This document shows, in pieces, positions 51,304 to 60,503 of a stretch of DNA of 64,000 bases. This DNA is from Pseudomonas sp. Root562 (GTDB lineage: Bacteria > Pseudomonadota > Gammaproteobacteria > Pseudomonadales > Pseudomonadaceae). A model generated the notes under the pieces. That model was given only the letters and a program-made list of their open reading frames with translations, was not told the DNA's origin and did no database searches. Numbering within the stretch: the first letter of the stretch is position 1; every line of letters starts with the position of its first letter. The DNA lies in assembly GCF_001427125.1 (NCBI RefSeq), contig NZ_LMGK01000025.1, forward strand, positions 80,595 through 144,594, given 5' to 3'. The position numbers and the translations under genes are program-made.

Positions 51304-52998
51304 TTAGAAGCCCATACTCAGGTGTTCAGCAATAGGCCCCAGTGCCAGGGTCGGCAGAAAGGTCAAACCACCCACCAGCAAAATGGTCACGGTCAACAGA
51401 GTCACGAACAGCGGGCCATGGGTCGGGAAACTGTTCTGGCCGATGGGTGCGGTTTTCTTCAGCGCCAGGCTGCCGGCCAATGCCAGCACCGGAAGGATGT
51501 AGCCGAAGCGACCGATCAACATGCCCAGGCCCAGCATCAGGTTGTGGAACGGGGTGTTGGCGCCGAAGCCACCGAACGCCGAACCGTTGTTGGCACTGGC
51601 CGAGGTGTAGGCGTAGAGCAACTGACTGAAACCGTGGGCGCCGGGGTTGCTCACCGAGGCCACCGGACCTGGCAGGCTGGCGGCAATCGCGCCGAGCACC
51701 AGCACGCCGATCGGCATGACCATCAAGGTCACCACCAACAGCTGCACTTCCCTGGCTTGCAGTTTCTTGCCGAGGTATTCCGGGGTGCGACCAATCATCA
51801 GGCCGGCGAGGAACACCGCGATCAGCACGTTGAGCAACATGCCGTAGAGCCCGGCACCAACGCCGCCGAAGATCACTTCGCCGACCATCATGTTGACCAG
51901 CGCCACCATCCCGCTCAGCGGGTTGAGGCTGTCGTGCATGCCGTTGACCGAACCGTTGGATGCCGCGGTGGTGGTCACCGACCACAGCACGGTGGCGGTG
52001 GTGCCGAAGCGCGCTTCCTTGCCTTCCAGCGGCGCGGTCTGTTCGACGGCAACGTTGTTCAAGCTCGGGTTCGGTTGGTATTCCGCCCACATTGAAGTCG
52101 CGCCGCCAATCAGGAACAGCGCCAGCATGCAGGCGATGATCGCGCGGCTCTGACGCAAGTCCTTCACGTAATGGCCGAACGTGAACACCAGGGCGACCGG
52201 GATCAGAATGATCGAGGCCATTTCAAACAGGTTGCTCCACGCCGTCGGGTTCTCGAACGGATGCGCCGAGTTGACGCCGAAGAAGCCACCCCCGTTGGTG
52301 CCCAACTGCTTGATCGCAATCTGGCTGGCGGCCGGGCCGAGCGGGATCACTTGATCAACGCCCTGCATCGTCACCGCGTTCACGTATTGCGCGAAAGTTT
52401 GCGGCACGCCTTGCCACACCAGGTACAACGCCAACAGCAGGCACAGCGGCAGCAAGCCGTAGAGCGTGGCGCGGGTCATGTCGACCCAGAAATTACCCAG
52501 CGATGCAGTGGACTTGCGACCGATGCCGCGGCACAGCGCAACCAGCACCGCCAGACCGGTGGCGGCACTCACGAAGTTCTGCACGGTGAGGCCGACCATC
52601 TGGCTCAGGTAGCTCAGCGATGCTTCACCGCTGTAGGCCTGCCAGTTGGTGTTGGTCATGAAGCTGACGGCGGTGTTGAACGCCAGTGTCCACTCCTGGC
52701 CCGGCAGGTTCTGCGGGTTGAGTGGCAAGTGATCCTGAAACAGCAAAATCGCGAACAGCAGCAGGAAACCCGCAAGGTTGAACGCCAGCAAGGCCAGGGC
52801 GTATTTCTTCCAGCTCTGCTCGGAATGCGGATCGACACCCGCCACGCGATAGCAACCGCGCTCCACCGGCCCGAGCACCGGCGTCAGCCACGTGCGCTGG
52901 CCTTCCATCACCTTGTAATAGAAGCGCCCCAGAAACGGCGCCGGAACCAATACCACCGCGAAAAACGCAAGGATCAGCCAATAGTCATAACTGTGCAT
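51304..52998 (-). CDS. kdpA: Potassium-binding/translocating subunit KdpA
   Basis: The protein has 564 residues from the ATG at 52998 (AGGAG 5 nt upstream). It is a polytopic K+ channel-like protein of the SKT superfamily. Selectivity-filter regions include SFMTNTNWQAYSGE, KQLGTNGGGFFGVNSAHPFENPT (split: LGTNGGGFFG, VNSAHPFENPT), SVNGMHDSLNPL and the late YTSASANNGSAFGG. It is the high-affinity K+ uptake path of KdpFABC. The open frame extends to 53139 but overlaps kdpF. Confidence 0.97.
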   Translation of the reverse strand: MHSYDYWLILAFFAVVLVPAPFLGRFYYKVMEGQRTWLTPVLGPVERGCYRVAGVDPHSEQSWKKYALALLAFNLAGFLLLFAILLFQDHLPLNPQNLPGQEWTLAFNTAVSFMTNTNWQAYSGEASLSYLSQMVGLTVQNFVSAATGLAVLVALCRGIGRKSTASLGNFWVDMTRATLYGLLPLCLLLALYLVWQGVPQTFAQYVNAVTMQGVDQVIPLGPAASQIAIKQLGTNGGGFFGVNSAHPFENPTAWSNLFEMASIILIPVALVFTFGHYVKDLRQSRAIIACMLALFLIGGATSMWAEYQPNPSLNNVAVEQTAPLEGKEARFGTTATVLWSVTTTAASNGSVNGMHDSLNPLSGMVALVNMMVGEVIFGGVGAGLYGMLLNVLIAVFLAGLMIGRTPEYLGKKLQAREVQLLVVTLMVMPIGVLVLGAIAASLPGPVASVSNPGAHGFSQLLYAYTSASANNGSAFGGFGANTPFHNLMLGLGMLIGRFGYILPVLALAGSLALKKTAPIGQNSFPTHGPLFVTLLTVTILLVGGLTFLPTLALGPIAEHLSMGF

Positions 52999-53006
52999 AG
53001 CCGCTC

Positions 53007-53096
53007 CTAGTTCCGGTCCGCGCGCAACAGCGCAACCAACAGATAAATGAACAGCCCCACTGCCAACAGCAGTGACACTCCGTCCAGAACGCTCAT
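53007..53096 (-). CDS. kdpF: KdpF, small stabilising subunit of the K+-ATPase
   Basis: The protein has 29 residues: MSVLDGVSLLLAVGLF, then IYLLVALLRADRN, one membrane helix ending in a basic/polar tail. It was found by translating the minus strand between kdpA and the promoter region; the stop TAG lies 8 bp ahead of the kdpA ATG. Length, sequence and position are typical of KdpF, which lies between KdpA and KdpB helices and stabilises the complex. GGAGAA precedes the ATG. Confidence 0.92.
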   Translation of the reverse strand: MSVLDGVSLLLAVGLFIYLLVALLRADRN

Positions 53097-53153
53097 GGAA
53101 GTTCTCCGTGTTACGGCGCATTGCCGCGTGTGGAGTCATTGTCGAGAGGGAGG

Positions 53154-53207
53154 GTGTAAAGGCGCGAGATCGAGGGTTGGGGCGGGGGATAAAGAATGTG
53201 TAAAGAG
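53154..53207 (-). promoter_or_regulatory. Candidate KdpE-binding region upstream of kdpF
   Basis: On the minus strand CTTTACAC occurs twice (53154-53161 and 53198-53205), the upstream one within CTTTACACATTCTTTATC. The E. coli KdpE site is a T-rich direct repeat of TTTA-TA/TTTACA type, so this is the likely activator region; the match is by eye. Confidence 0.45.
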
Positions 53208-53365
53208 TGGGTTTATGCTGGGGTTACAGCTATCTGGACTTGTCCGCGAAGGCGGAATAATGGCTGACATGGCAAAAACAGATCACTGCTTCTATTGCAC
53301 TCCCCCACTCATGCCGACAAGCTATGCATCTCTGTGTCATAGGCTCACTGAAAAGGCTTGTCTAC

Positions 53366-54448
53366 ATGCGTATCCTCATCACCGGCGGTGCCGGTTTCAT
53401 CGGTTCTGCTCTGATTCGCGAGTTGATTTGCCACTCCAGTCATGAAGTCATCAACCTGGACAAGCTGACATACGCTGGAAATCTCGAATCCTTGACCAGC
53501 ATTGCCAACGACACTCGCTATGAATTCGTCCAGGCTGATGTCATTGATCAGGCTGCCGTCAGTGCCGTGTTAGAACGTTTCCAGCCGCATGCAATCATGC
53601 ATCTGGCTGCCGAATCCCATGTCGATCGATCCATTGACGGCCCCGCGGACTTCATCCAGACCAATGTCGTCGGCACCTACAGTCTTCTGGAAGCGGCCCG
53701 AGCCTACTGGCATACCCTTGCCGAGCCAGAAAAGAGCGCCTTCCGGTTCCATCACATTTCCACCGACGAGGTCTATGGCGATTTACATGGGGTTGATGAC
53801 CTGTTTACGGAAACGACACCCTACGCGCCAAGCTCGCCGTACTCCGCCAGCAAAGCTGCTTCCGACCATCTGGTCCGCGCCTGGCATCGCACCTATGGCC
53901 TGCCGGTCATACTGACCAATTGCTCGAATAACTACGGCCCCTTTCATTTCCCCGAGAAATTGATTCCGCTGGTGATACTCAATGCCTTGGCGGGCAAGCC
54001 ATTGCCGGTGTATGGCAACGGCCTCCAAGTACGCGATTGGTTGTTCGTAGAAGATCATGCCCGGGCGCTGATAAAGGTCGTTATCGAAGGCAAGGTCGGC
54101 GAGACTTACAACATTGGCGGCCACAATGAGCAAAAAAATATCGATGTAGTGCGTGCAATCTGCGGCTTGCTTGAAGAACTGGCACCGCAAAAGCCTGAGG
54201 GTATCAAGCACTATGCAGACCTGATTGCTTTCGTGCAGGACCGTCCCGGGCACGACCTGCGCTACGCAATCGATGCGAGCAAAATTGAAAAAGAATTAGG
54301 CTGGGTACCGGAAGAAACTTTCGAAACCGGCCTGCGCAAAACCGTTCAGTGGTATCTGGATAACCTGGAATGGTGCCGTCGTGTTCAAGATGGCAGTTAT
54401 CAAGGTGAACGCCTGGGTGCCATCAATACAAAGGAATTGCTCGCATGA
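53366..54448 (+). CDS. rmlB: dTDP-glucose 4,6-dehydratase RmlB
   Basis: The protein has 360 residues from ATG 53366. It is an extended SDR: NAD-binding GGAGFIGSAL, LAAESHVDRSI, catalytic Thr/Asp/Glu in ISTDEVYGDL, YSASKAASDH (YxxxK), NCSNNYGPFHFPEKLIP (split as NCSNNYGP, FHFPEKLIP). It is the second step of dTDP-L-rhamnose synthesis. It overlaps rmlA by ATGA. An in-frame start at 53324 would add 14 residues and lacks support. Confidence 0.96.
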   Translation: MRILITGGAGFIGSALIRELICHSSHEVINLDKLTYAGNLESLTSIANDTRYEFVQADVIDQAAVSAVLERFQPHAIMHLAAESHVDRSIDGPADFIQTNVVGTYSLLEAARAYWHTLAEPEKSAFRFHHISTDEVYGDLHGVDDLFTETTPYAPSSPYSASKAASDHLVRAWHRTYGLPVILTNCSNNYGPFHFPEKLIPLVILNALAGKPLPVYGNGLQVRDWLFVEDHARALIKVVIEGKVGETYNIGGHNEQKNIDVVRAICGLLEELAPQKPEGIKHYADLIAFVQDRPGHDLRYAIDASKIEKELGWVPEETFETGLRKTVQWYLDNLEWCRRVQDGSYQGERLGAINTKELLA

Positions 54449-55317
54449 CGAAGGGTATCGTTTTAGCAGGAGGCTCTGGAACGCGCCTTCATCCGATCAC
54501 ACTTGGAATATCCAAACAACTGTTGCCAGTCTACGACAAGCCGATGATCTACTATCCGATCTCGGTGCTGATGCTGGCCGGTATCAAGGACATTCTGCTG
54601 ATTTCCACCCCCCACGATTTACCTCAATACCGCAACTTGCTGGGTGATGGTAGTCAGTTTGGGGTGAACTTCAGCTACGCCGAGCAGCCATCACCGGATG
54701 GCCTGGCCCAAGCGTTTATAATTGGCGAAGAGTTTATCGGCGATGATCCGGTGTGCCTGATCCTTGGCGATAACATTTTTCATGGTTCGTATTTCGGCGG
54801 AAAACTACAAACCGCAGCCAAACGTTCTTCAGGCGCTACAGTTTTCGGTTACTGGGTCAAAGACCCCGAGCGCTTCGGCGTAATTGATTTCGACGGCGAA
54901 GGCCGTGCCTTGTCGATAGAAGAAAAGCCCCAGAATCCGAAATCCAACTATGCGGTGACCGGGCTGTATTTTTACGACAACGACGTGATCGAGATCGCCA
55001 AGGCAGTCAAACCTTCGCCTCGCGGCGAGTTGGAAATTACCGACATCAACAATGCCTATCTCGAACGGGGTGATCTACAGGTTGAACGCTTTGGGCGTGG
55101 TTTCGCCTGGCTCGATACCGGCACGCATGACAGCTTGCTCGAAGCCTCTCAGTACGTGCAGACCATTGAACACCGCCAAGGCTTGAAGATTGCCTGCCTT
55201 GAAGAGATCGCTTATCAAAATAACTGGATCAACCGCGAACACCTGCTGGAGCGCTCCCGCTATTTCGGCAAGACTGGTTATGGTCAGTACCTCGCCAAAT
55301 TGGCCGGGGAAAAATAA
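54445..55317 (+). CDS. rmlA: Glucose-1-phosphate thymidylyltransferase RmlA
   Basis: The protein has 290 residues. The nucleotidyltransferase signature is LAGGSGTRLHPITLGISKQL, with YDKPMIYYPIS, LGDNIFHGS, VFGYWVKDPERFGV and EEKPQNPKS. It makes dTDP-glucose, the first step of the rhamnose pathway, and is normally feedback-inhibited by dTDP-rhamnose. It is translationally coupled to rmlB; 44 bp to rmlD. Confidence 0.97.
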   Translation: MTKGIVLAGGSGTRLHPITLGISKQLLPVYDKPMIYYPISVLMLAGIKDILLISTPHDLPQYRNLLGDGSQFGVNFSYAEQPSPDGLAQAFIIGEEFIGDDPVCLILGDNIFHGSYFGGKLQTAAKRSSGATVFGYWVKDPERFGVIDFDGEGRALSIEEKPQNPKSNYAVTGLYFYDNDVIEIAKAVKPSPRGELEITDINNAYLERGDLQVERFGRGFAWLDTGTHDSLLEASQYVQTIEHRQGLKIACLEEIAYQNNWINREHLLERSRYFGKTGYGQYLAKLAGEK

Positions 55318-55361
55318 TGAATCTAATTGAACCCGTTCTGCGAATCCGCTGAGCTTTTTCC

Positions 55362-56231
55362 ATGAAAGTTCTAATCAGCGGCCAACAGGGTCAGATCTCG
55401 CTTGAGTTACAGCGTCGGCTGGGGGGGGTCGGCGAGTTGATCGTACCTGGCCGCGATCAGCTCGATCTGACCAAACCCGATCAAATTCGCCAAACGGTGC
55501 AGGATGTTCGCCCCGATCTGATCATCAATGCGGCGGCGTATACCTCGGTGGATCTGGCTGAAAACGAGCCGGAAACAGCCTATGCCATCAACGCGGTCGC
55601 CCCCGGTATCTTTGCCGAACAAGCGCTGGCGCTCGGTATCCCGCTGATTCACTACTCCACCGATTACGTATTCGACGGTACGAAAATCGGCACCTATGAC
55701 GAAAACGACACGCCCAACCCGCTCGGGGTCTACGGCAAAAGCAAACTGGCGGGCGAACGGGCCATCACCGAGGTGCAATGCAAACACTTGATTCTGCGCA
55801 GCAGTTGGGTCTACTCGACCCATGGCCGGAACTTTTTGCTGACGATGCAACGCTTGCTGCAAGAGAAGGCAGAATTGGCAGTTGTCGCGGATCAGATTGG
55901 TGCGCCTACCTGGGCGGGGACAGTCGCCAATAGTACGCGGGCATTGATCGAACGCTGGCAATCGGGCGAACCCACTCCCTGGGGTACCTATCACCTGACT
56001 GCTCAGGGTAAAACATCCTGGTTTGGCTTCGCCGAGGCCATCGGTGAAGCGTTACGACAGCAAGGAAAGCCCTGCGCAAATCTACTGCCTATCCCCTCCA
56101 GCGACTATCCAACCCCTGCCACCCGCCCAATCAACTCATGCCTGGATTGCAATCGCCTGCAACGGGACTGGGGTGTCAGCCAACCCGACTGGCAAACCGC
56201 GCTGCGCGAGTGTCTCGCCGAACAAAACTGA
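55362..56231 (+). CDS. rmlD: dTDP-4-dehydrorhamnose reductase RmlD
   Basis: The protein has 289 residues. It is an SDR-fold reductase with NAAAYTSVDLAENEPE, YSTDYVFDGT and the YxxxK in GVYGKSKLAGE; SSWVYSTHGRNFL follows. The nucleotide-binding loop reads GQQGQISLEL where the family usually has GxxGQLG, a small deviation at the last Gly. It performs the last step to dTDP-L-rhamnose. The epimerase gene rmlC is not in this window. Confidence 0.94.
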   Translation: MKVLISGQQGQISLELQRRLGGVGELIVPGRDQLDLTKPDQIRQTVQDVRPDLIINAAAYTSVDLAENEPETAYAINAVAPGIFAEQALALGIPLIHYSTDYVFDGTKIGTYDENDTPNPLGVYGKSKLAGERAITEVQCKHLILRSSWVYSTHGRNFLLTMQRLLQEKAELAVVADQIGAPTWAGTVANSTRALIERWQSGEPTPWGTYHLTAQGKTSWFGFAEAIGEALRQQGKPCANLLPIPSSDYPTPATRPINSCLDCNRLQRDWGVSQPDWQTALRECLAEQN

Positions 56232-56450
56232 GCGGGAACCACGAACCCGCCGACCAGCATCGCAATCGGCTTACTTCATGCTGACGACGGATAATCTCAG
56301 GAGCCGCTGCACGCTGCTCCGACAAGGATGTGCGATGCCTACGCCACATCAGGCATAGAATGGAACCACTGCGAAAATGTATCGCTCAAAGTGTTATGCA
56401 CGCCCGGTTGGCGAAACCTCGCCAACCAGCCTGCTTTCAAGGAGATTCCT

Positions 56451-56618
56451 ATGCCCTGGTATGCCTGGTTGATTCTGGTGGTTGCCATCGGCTCTATCGT
56501 TGGCGGTTTGATGATGTTGCGTGACACCGCCAACAAGGTCGAGCTGACCGATGAACAACGTAAACGCGTAGCTGAACGCAACGCGGAAGCGGACGCCAAG
56601 GATGCGCAGGACCGCTAA
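56451..56618 (+). CDS. DUF2897-family small membrane protein
   Basis: The protein has 55 residues. AAGGAG lies 6 nt before the ATG. One membrane helix (WYAWLILVVAIGSIVGGLMML) is followed by a charged tail (DEQRKRVAERNAEADAKDA). It matches the DUF2897 layout. The function is unknown. Confidence 0.85.
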   Translation: MPWYAWLILVVAIGSIVGGLMMLRDTANKVELTDEQRKRVAERNAEADAKDAQDR

Positions 56619-56626
56619 CAAACAAC

Positions 56627-56735
56627 TGTGGCGAGGGAGCTTGCTCCCGCTGGGTCGCGCAGCGGCCCTTGAGGTCCCTCGCACATTTTTTTGCGCCCGC
56701 TGCGCGGTCGAGCGGGAGCAAGCTCCCTCGCCACA
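56627..56735. repeat. BIME-like inverted repeat (GCGAGGGAGCTTGCTCCCGC family)
   Basis: TGTGGCGAGGGAGCTTGCTC and its inverse ending at 56735 flank an inner pair around GCGCGCAGCGGCC / GCCCGCTGCGCG. It lies between two convergent genes and matches the copy inside the kdp operon. Confidence 0.88.
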
Positions 56736-56744
56736 AAAGCGTTT

Positions 56745-57596
56745 CTATTTCTCCCAATCGGCCTTGGCAATGTGCAACCCGTGCAGACCTTTGTAGGCGG
56801 CACGCTCGGGCTGACTCCAGCCCTCCAGCAATGAATCCTCCAGGCGGTAAATTTCCACACCCAGCGGTCGGCAGACGCTCAATGGATCCTGCGCGTCCGG
56901 CCCCCACATCGCCAATGACAAATCTCCGCCCGGGCAAGTCGAGAGTGCGCACAGCAGATCGATTTCGGCAAAGAACTCCAGATAATCCCCCTTCTGCGCC
57001 GGACAGGCTTTCATGAAATACATGTCGTCGTGGTTCAGGCCCGTGCACTGGAAAATATTCAGCACATCATGCACATCGAATTCGGTCAGGCCGTGGGGCA
57101 ATATCGCCCGGGTCAGGTTGGAGTGACAGTGATGATGGAAGTCTTCACCGGTGAGCATTTTGTTCACATAGGGATCACATCGAGTGCCGAGCAAATCATG
57201 CAGGCGACCGCCGTGTTCGTCGATTCCATAGCCGGCCAGGCTGTCATCGGTGATGGTCACCAGCGGCCGCAGAAACGGCAGGTTCGACCACAACCGGTCG
57301 TGGGTGCTGACATGGGCGCCTTGCAGCTGTCGGGTACGTGACGCCCACAAACGTTCACGGGGATCGTGAGCGTTCCAGACGTTGAAATCGCCGACTTGCG
57401 GACCAACAGGCGTCGTGACCCTGAACACGTGTCCGGCCGGAACGTTCCAGGCGCGGCCGGTGCGAATCGGCACTTCGAATGACTCGATCAGCGTGCGTGC
57501 ATCCTTGGCATCGCGCACCCGTTCATAGAACGGCTTGTCCACCTGCAAAGCCGAGCCTTTGCTGACTTGATAGGCCGCCGGATAGTCTTTGTACAT
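56745..57596 (-). CDS. Urea-carboxylase-associated (DUF1989) family protein
   Basis: The protein has 283 residues. Family stretches are SFEVPIRTGRAWNVPAGHVF, GPQVGDFNVWNAHDPRERLW, GTRCDPYVN, HHHCHSNLTRAI, NIFQCTGLNHDDMYFMK and CALSTCPGGDLS, with Cys and His positions suggesting a metal site. Relatives accompany urea carboxylase/allophanate hydrolase, but no such genes are near, so the substrate here is unclear. The upstream region to 57771 probably holds divergent promoters with the TetR gene. Confidence 0.82.
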   Translation of the reverse strand: MYKDYPAAYQVSKGSALQVDKPFYERVRDAKDARTLIESFEVPIRTGRAWNVPAGHVFRVTTPVGPQVGDFNVWNAHDPRERLWASRTRQLQGAHVSTHDRLWSNLPFLRPLVTITDDSLAGYGIDEHGGRLHDLLGTRCDPYVNKMLTGEDFHHHCHSNLTRAILPHGLTEFDVHDVLNIFQCTGLNHDDMYFMKACPAQKGDYLEFFAEIDLLCALSTCPGGDLSLAMWGPDAQDPLSVCRPLGVEIYRLEDSLLEGWSQPERAAYKGLHGLHIAKADWEK

Positions 57597-57771
57597 GCCA
57601 ATCTCCCTCGATCAGTGACGTTACGGTGCAGTCAGCGTAATCACTATTCGTGCCAGTTCTTCAACGCGTTCGAACCAAGATCAACGCATCTGCATGCTTT
57701 TTAGAAGTAGAAGTACAGTCACCATGTAATTTTCATTGGTTAATATGGCGACCTTGATGTGGAGATATCAG

Positions 57772-58329
57772 ATGCGTTACTCGCATGACCATAAAGCCCA
57801 GACCCACCAACGCATCATCAAAGAAGCTTCGGAACGCTTTCGCCGCGACGGTATCGGCGCCACTGGCCTGCAACCGCTAATGAAGGCGCTGGGCCTGACT
57901 CACGGAGGCTTTTATTCGCACTTCAAGTCCAAGGACGAACTGGTGGAAAAGGCGCTGCAAGAGGCGGGCAAACAAGTGGATGGGTTATGTGCCCAGATAT
58001 TCGCCGAGGATCGCCCGCTGGAGGTGTTCATCAATACCTATTTGTCCGAATGGCATCAGACGTCACCCCATGAAGGCTGCCCGCTGCTGACCATGTCGTC
58101 GGAACTCGGCCTGCGCGGGCAACCGAGCCCCACTTCCGACGTGGTGCTCAATGCGCGACTTGAGCAGATACAGAACACGCTTGCCGGTGAAAACACGGTA
58201 GAGCGCAGCATCGTCATCATGTCGACACTGGTGGGTGCTTTGTTGCTATCGCGCAGTGTCGAGAATCCCGAGCTGGCCCAGCAGATTCTCGACGTCACGC
58301 GAACCCACTTGAACCAGTCCGAGACCTAA
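57772..58329 (+). CDS. TetR/AcrR-family repressor
   Basis: The protein has 185 residues from ATG 57772 (GGAG 7 nt upstream); the frame also has an upstream ATG without a site. The helix-turn-helix is ASERFRRDGIGATGLQPLMKALGLTHGGFYSHF (split as ASERFRRDGIGATGLQ and LTHGGFYSHFKSKDEL). The C-terminal ligand domain is CPLLTMSSELGLRGQ. It converges with the FabF-like gene with a 4-bp overlap. It probably regulates the SDR-FabF operon through the operators near 60504-60542. Confidence 0.88.
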   Translation: MRYSHDHKAQTHQRIIKEASERFRRDGIGATGLQPLMKALGLTHGGFYSHFKSKDELVEKALQEAGKQVDGLCAQIFAEDRPLEVFINTYLSEWHQTSPHEGCPLLTMSSELGLRGQPSPTSDVVLNARLEQIQNTLAGENTVERSIVIMSTLVGALLLSRSVENPELAQQILDVTRTHLNQSET

Positions 58330-59600
58330 CCGTTCCAGCGTTTGAACAACACGCTGGCATTCACGCCACCAAAGCCAAAGCCATTGGACAATGCGTACTC
58401 GATGGTCATCGGCCTGGCTTGACCGTGAACAATGTCCACGCCCTGGGTAGCAGGGTCCGGGTTATCGAAATTCAGCGTCGCCGGTACAACCTGATCCCTG
58501 ATCGCCAGCAATGTGAAGATCGCTTCAATCCCCCCCGCCGCACCGAGCAAATGCCCGGTTGCCGATTTGGTTGATGTCACCGCGATCTTGTTATCCGCGC
58601 CAAACAACGACTTGATCGCCGCCAACTCTCCGAGGTCGCCAACCGGCGTTGAGGTCGCGTGGGCATTGAGGTGCTGAACCTGCTCCGGCGAAATACCGGC
58701 CTGAGCCAATGCCAACGACATCGCACGACGCGCTCCGCTGCCATCTTCCGGGCCTGCAGTCAGGTGATAGGCATCGGCACTGGTGCCGTACCCGACCAAC
58801 TCAGCCAGTGGCTTGGCGCCACGGGCCAAGGCGTGTTCCAGCGACTCGATCACCAACAAACCCGAGCCCTCGCCCATGACAAAGCCATCGCGCCCACTGT
58901 CGAACGGCCGCGAAGCACGCTCCGGGGTGTCGTTGTAGCCACTGGACAGAGCGCGAGCCGCTGCAAATCCGGCAAGACTGACCCGGTCGATCGCGGCCTC
59001 GGCGCCACCACACACGGCGATATCCGCCTCACCGGTACGAATCAATCGCGCCGCATCACCAATCGCCTGAACCCCGGCCGCACACGCCGTCACCGGTGCA
59101 CCCAGCGGACCTTTGAAGCCGTGTTGAATCGACACATGCCCCGCCGCCAAATTAACCAGAAACGACGGAATGGTGAACGGCGACAAACGCCGCGGGCCAC
59201 GACTGTCGGTGGTGCGCACCGCATCGGCTATCGCGCCGAAACCACCTACGCCTGAACCGATAATGGTCGCGGTACGCTCCTGGTCGCCAGCAGACTGCGC
59301 CTGCCAACCGGCCTGCTCCAACGCCTGACGCGCCGCTTCCATGGCAAACAGGATAAAGCGGTCCATCTTCTTCTGTTCTTTGGGCGGCGTCGCCAGATCC
59401 GGGTCGAACCCCGCTTCAGCATCGTCCGCCACAGTGGGCACCGAACCGCCGACCTTCGCCGGCAGATCCGCAACCACCTCTTCCGGCAAGTTGCGCAACC
59501 CGGAACGCCCGGCCAACAGGCGAGACCATACCGCTTCAACCCCGCTACCCAACGGAGAAACCAGTCCCATCCCCGTAACAACCACTCGACGATTACTCAT
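58326..59600 (-). CDS. Beta-ketoacyl-ACP synthase II (FabF-like)
   Basis: The protein has 424 residues. The KAS II catalytic triad is Cys173 (VTACAAG), His314 (NAHATSTPVGD) and His350 (SATGHLLGAAG). The N-terminus is RRVVVTGMGLVSPLG. It condenses acyl-ACP with malonyl-ACP. It is not beside acpP/fabG/fabD, so it is an accessory copy; with the SDR gene 32 bp upstream and the TetR opposite it may form a regulated lipid-modification or secondary-metabolism unit. Confidence 0.93.
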   Translation of the reverse strand: MSNRRVVVTGMGLVSPLGSGVEAVWSRLLAGRSGLRNLPEEVVADLPAKVGGSVPTVADDAEAGFDPDLATPPKEQKKMDRFILFAMEAARQALEQAGWQAQSAGDQERTATIIGSGVGGFGAIADAVRTTDSRGPRRLSPFTIPSFLVNLAAGHVSIQHGFKGPLGAPVTACAAGVQAIGDAARLIRTGEADIAVCGGAEAAIDRVSLAGFAAARALSSGYNDTPERASRPFDSGRDGFVMGEGSGLLVIESLEHALARGAKPLAELVGYGTSADAYHLTAGPEDGSGARRAMSLALAQAGISPEQVQHLNAHATSTPVGDLGELAAIKSLFGADNKIAVTSTKSATGHLLGAAGGIEAIFTLLAIRDQVVPATLNFDNPDPATQGVDIVHGQARPMTIEYALSNGFGFGGVNASVLFKRWNG

Positions 59601-59632
59601 ACCGCAAATACCTCATGCCGATTGATGGCGCT

Positions 59633-60427
59633 TCACTTGTAACGTGCAGCAGCCTGGCTTTTGGAAAGGTTCGGAGCCATGACCAGTCGTGCCGCGACAA
59701 AGGCATTCCACTCGGCGGCATCCGGCAACGAAGGAATAGTGACCAACTCGCCCTGGTCCAGGCCCGACAACGCCGCGTCGACCATCTCGCCCGCCTCCAT
59801 GACCATCTCTGCCGGAATCTGGGTCGCATCGATACCGGAGCGTTCCCAGATTTCGGTACGCGTCACACCCGGCAGCACGGCCTGGACCTTGACCCCGGTG
59901 CCATCAAGCTCGGCGTTCAAGGATTGGGTCAGACTCAGAACATACGCCTTACTGGCGCTGTAGGTCGCATTGAAACGCTCAGGGAACAGCGCCACCACCG
60001 ATGCAATGTTGATAATGGTCCCGCGACCGGCCTTGGCAAAACTCGCCGCCGCCGCCGATGCCAAGCGAGTGACTGCTGTAACGTTCAGTTGAATCATTCG
60101 CTCCAACTGATCGGTGTCGGCATTGGCCAACAACCCATCCGCTGCCACGCCGGCATTGTTCAGCAACAAGCTGATGCTGGAGTCGCTGCGCAGACGCTGC
60201 TCAAGCTTGAGCACGTCATCCTTTTGCGTCAGATCCGCTTTCAGCACTTCCACTTGCACGCCAAATTCAGCACGCAACGCGTTCGCCGCTTCGTCCAGCC
60301 GTTGCTGATCACGAGCGACCAACAACAAATCAAAACCACGCGCCGCCAGACGCTGCGCGTAGACCGCGCCGATGCCGGAAGAAGCGCCAGTGACGAGGGC
60401 CGTGCCTTGGGATTGAGTAGAGGTCAT
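59633..60427 (-). CDS. Short-chain dehydrogenase/reductase (classical SDR)
   Basis: The protein has 264 residues. NAD(P)-binding TGASSGIGAVYA, NNAGVAAD, catalytic Ser in IINIASVVAL and YSASKAYVL (YxxxK). A basic residue in LLLVARDQQRL suggests NADP preference. GGAG lies 7 nt before the ATG. It is first gene of an apparent operon with the FabF-like enzyme, so a role as a 3-ketoacyl reductase partner is possible, though the sequence is of the general DltE-like SDR type. Confidence 0.9.
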   Translation of the reverse strand: MTSTQSQGTALVTGASSGIGAVYAQRLAARGFDLLLVARDQQRLDEAANALRAEFGVQVEVLKADLTQKDDVLKLEQRLRSDSSISLLLNNAGVAADGLLANADTDQLERMIQLNVTAVTRLASAAAASFAKAGRGTIINIASVVALFPERFNATYSASKAYVLSLTQSLNAELDGTGVKVQAVLPGVTRTEIWERSGIDATQIPAEMVMEAGEMVDAALSGLDQGELVTIPSLPDAAEWNAFVAARLVMAPNLSKSQAAARYK

Positions 60428-60503
60428 GACTATGCTCCAGGGAAATGCTTGAAGGGAAAGCCAAGCGCCTGAGGCTCAGGACGCTTCGACAGAAATCGCA
60501 TTA

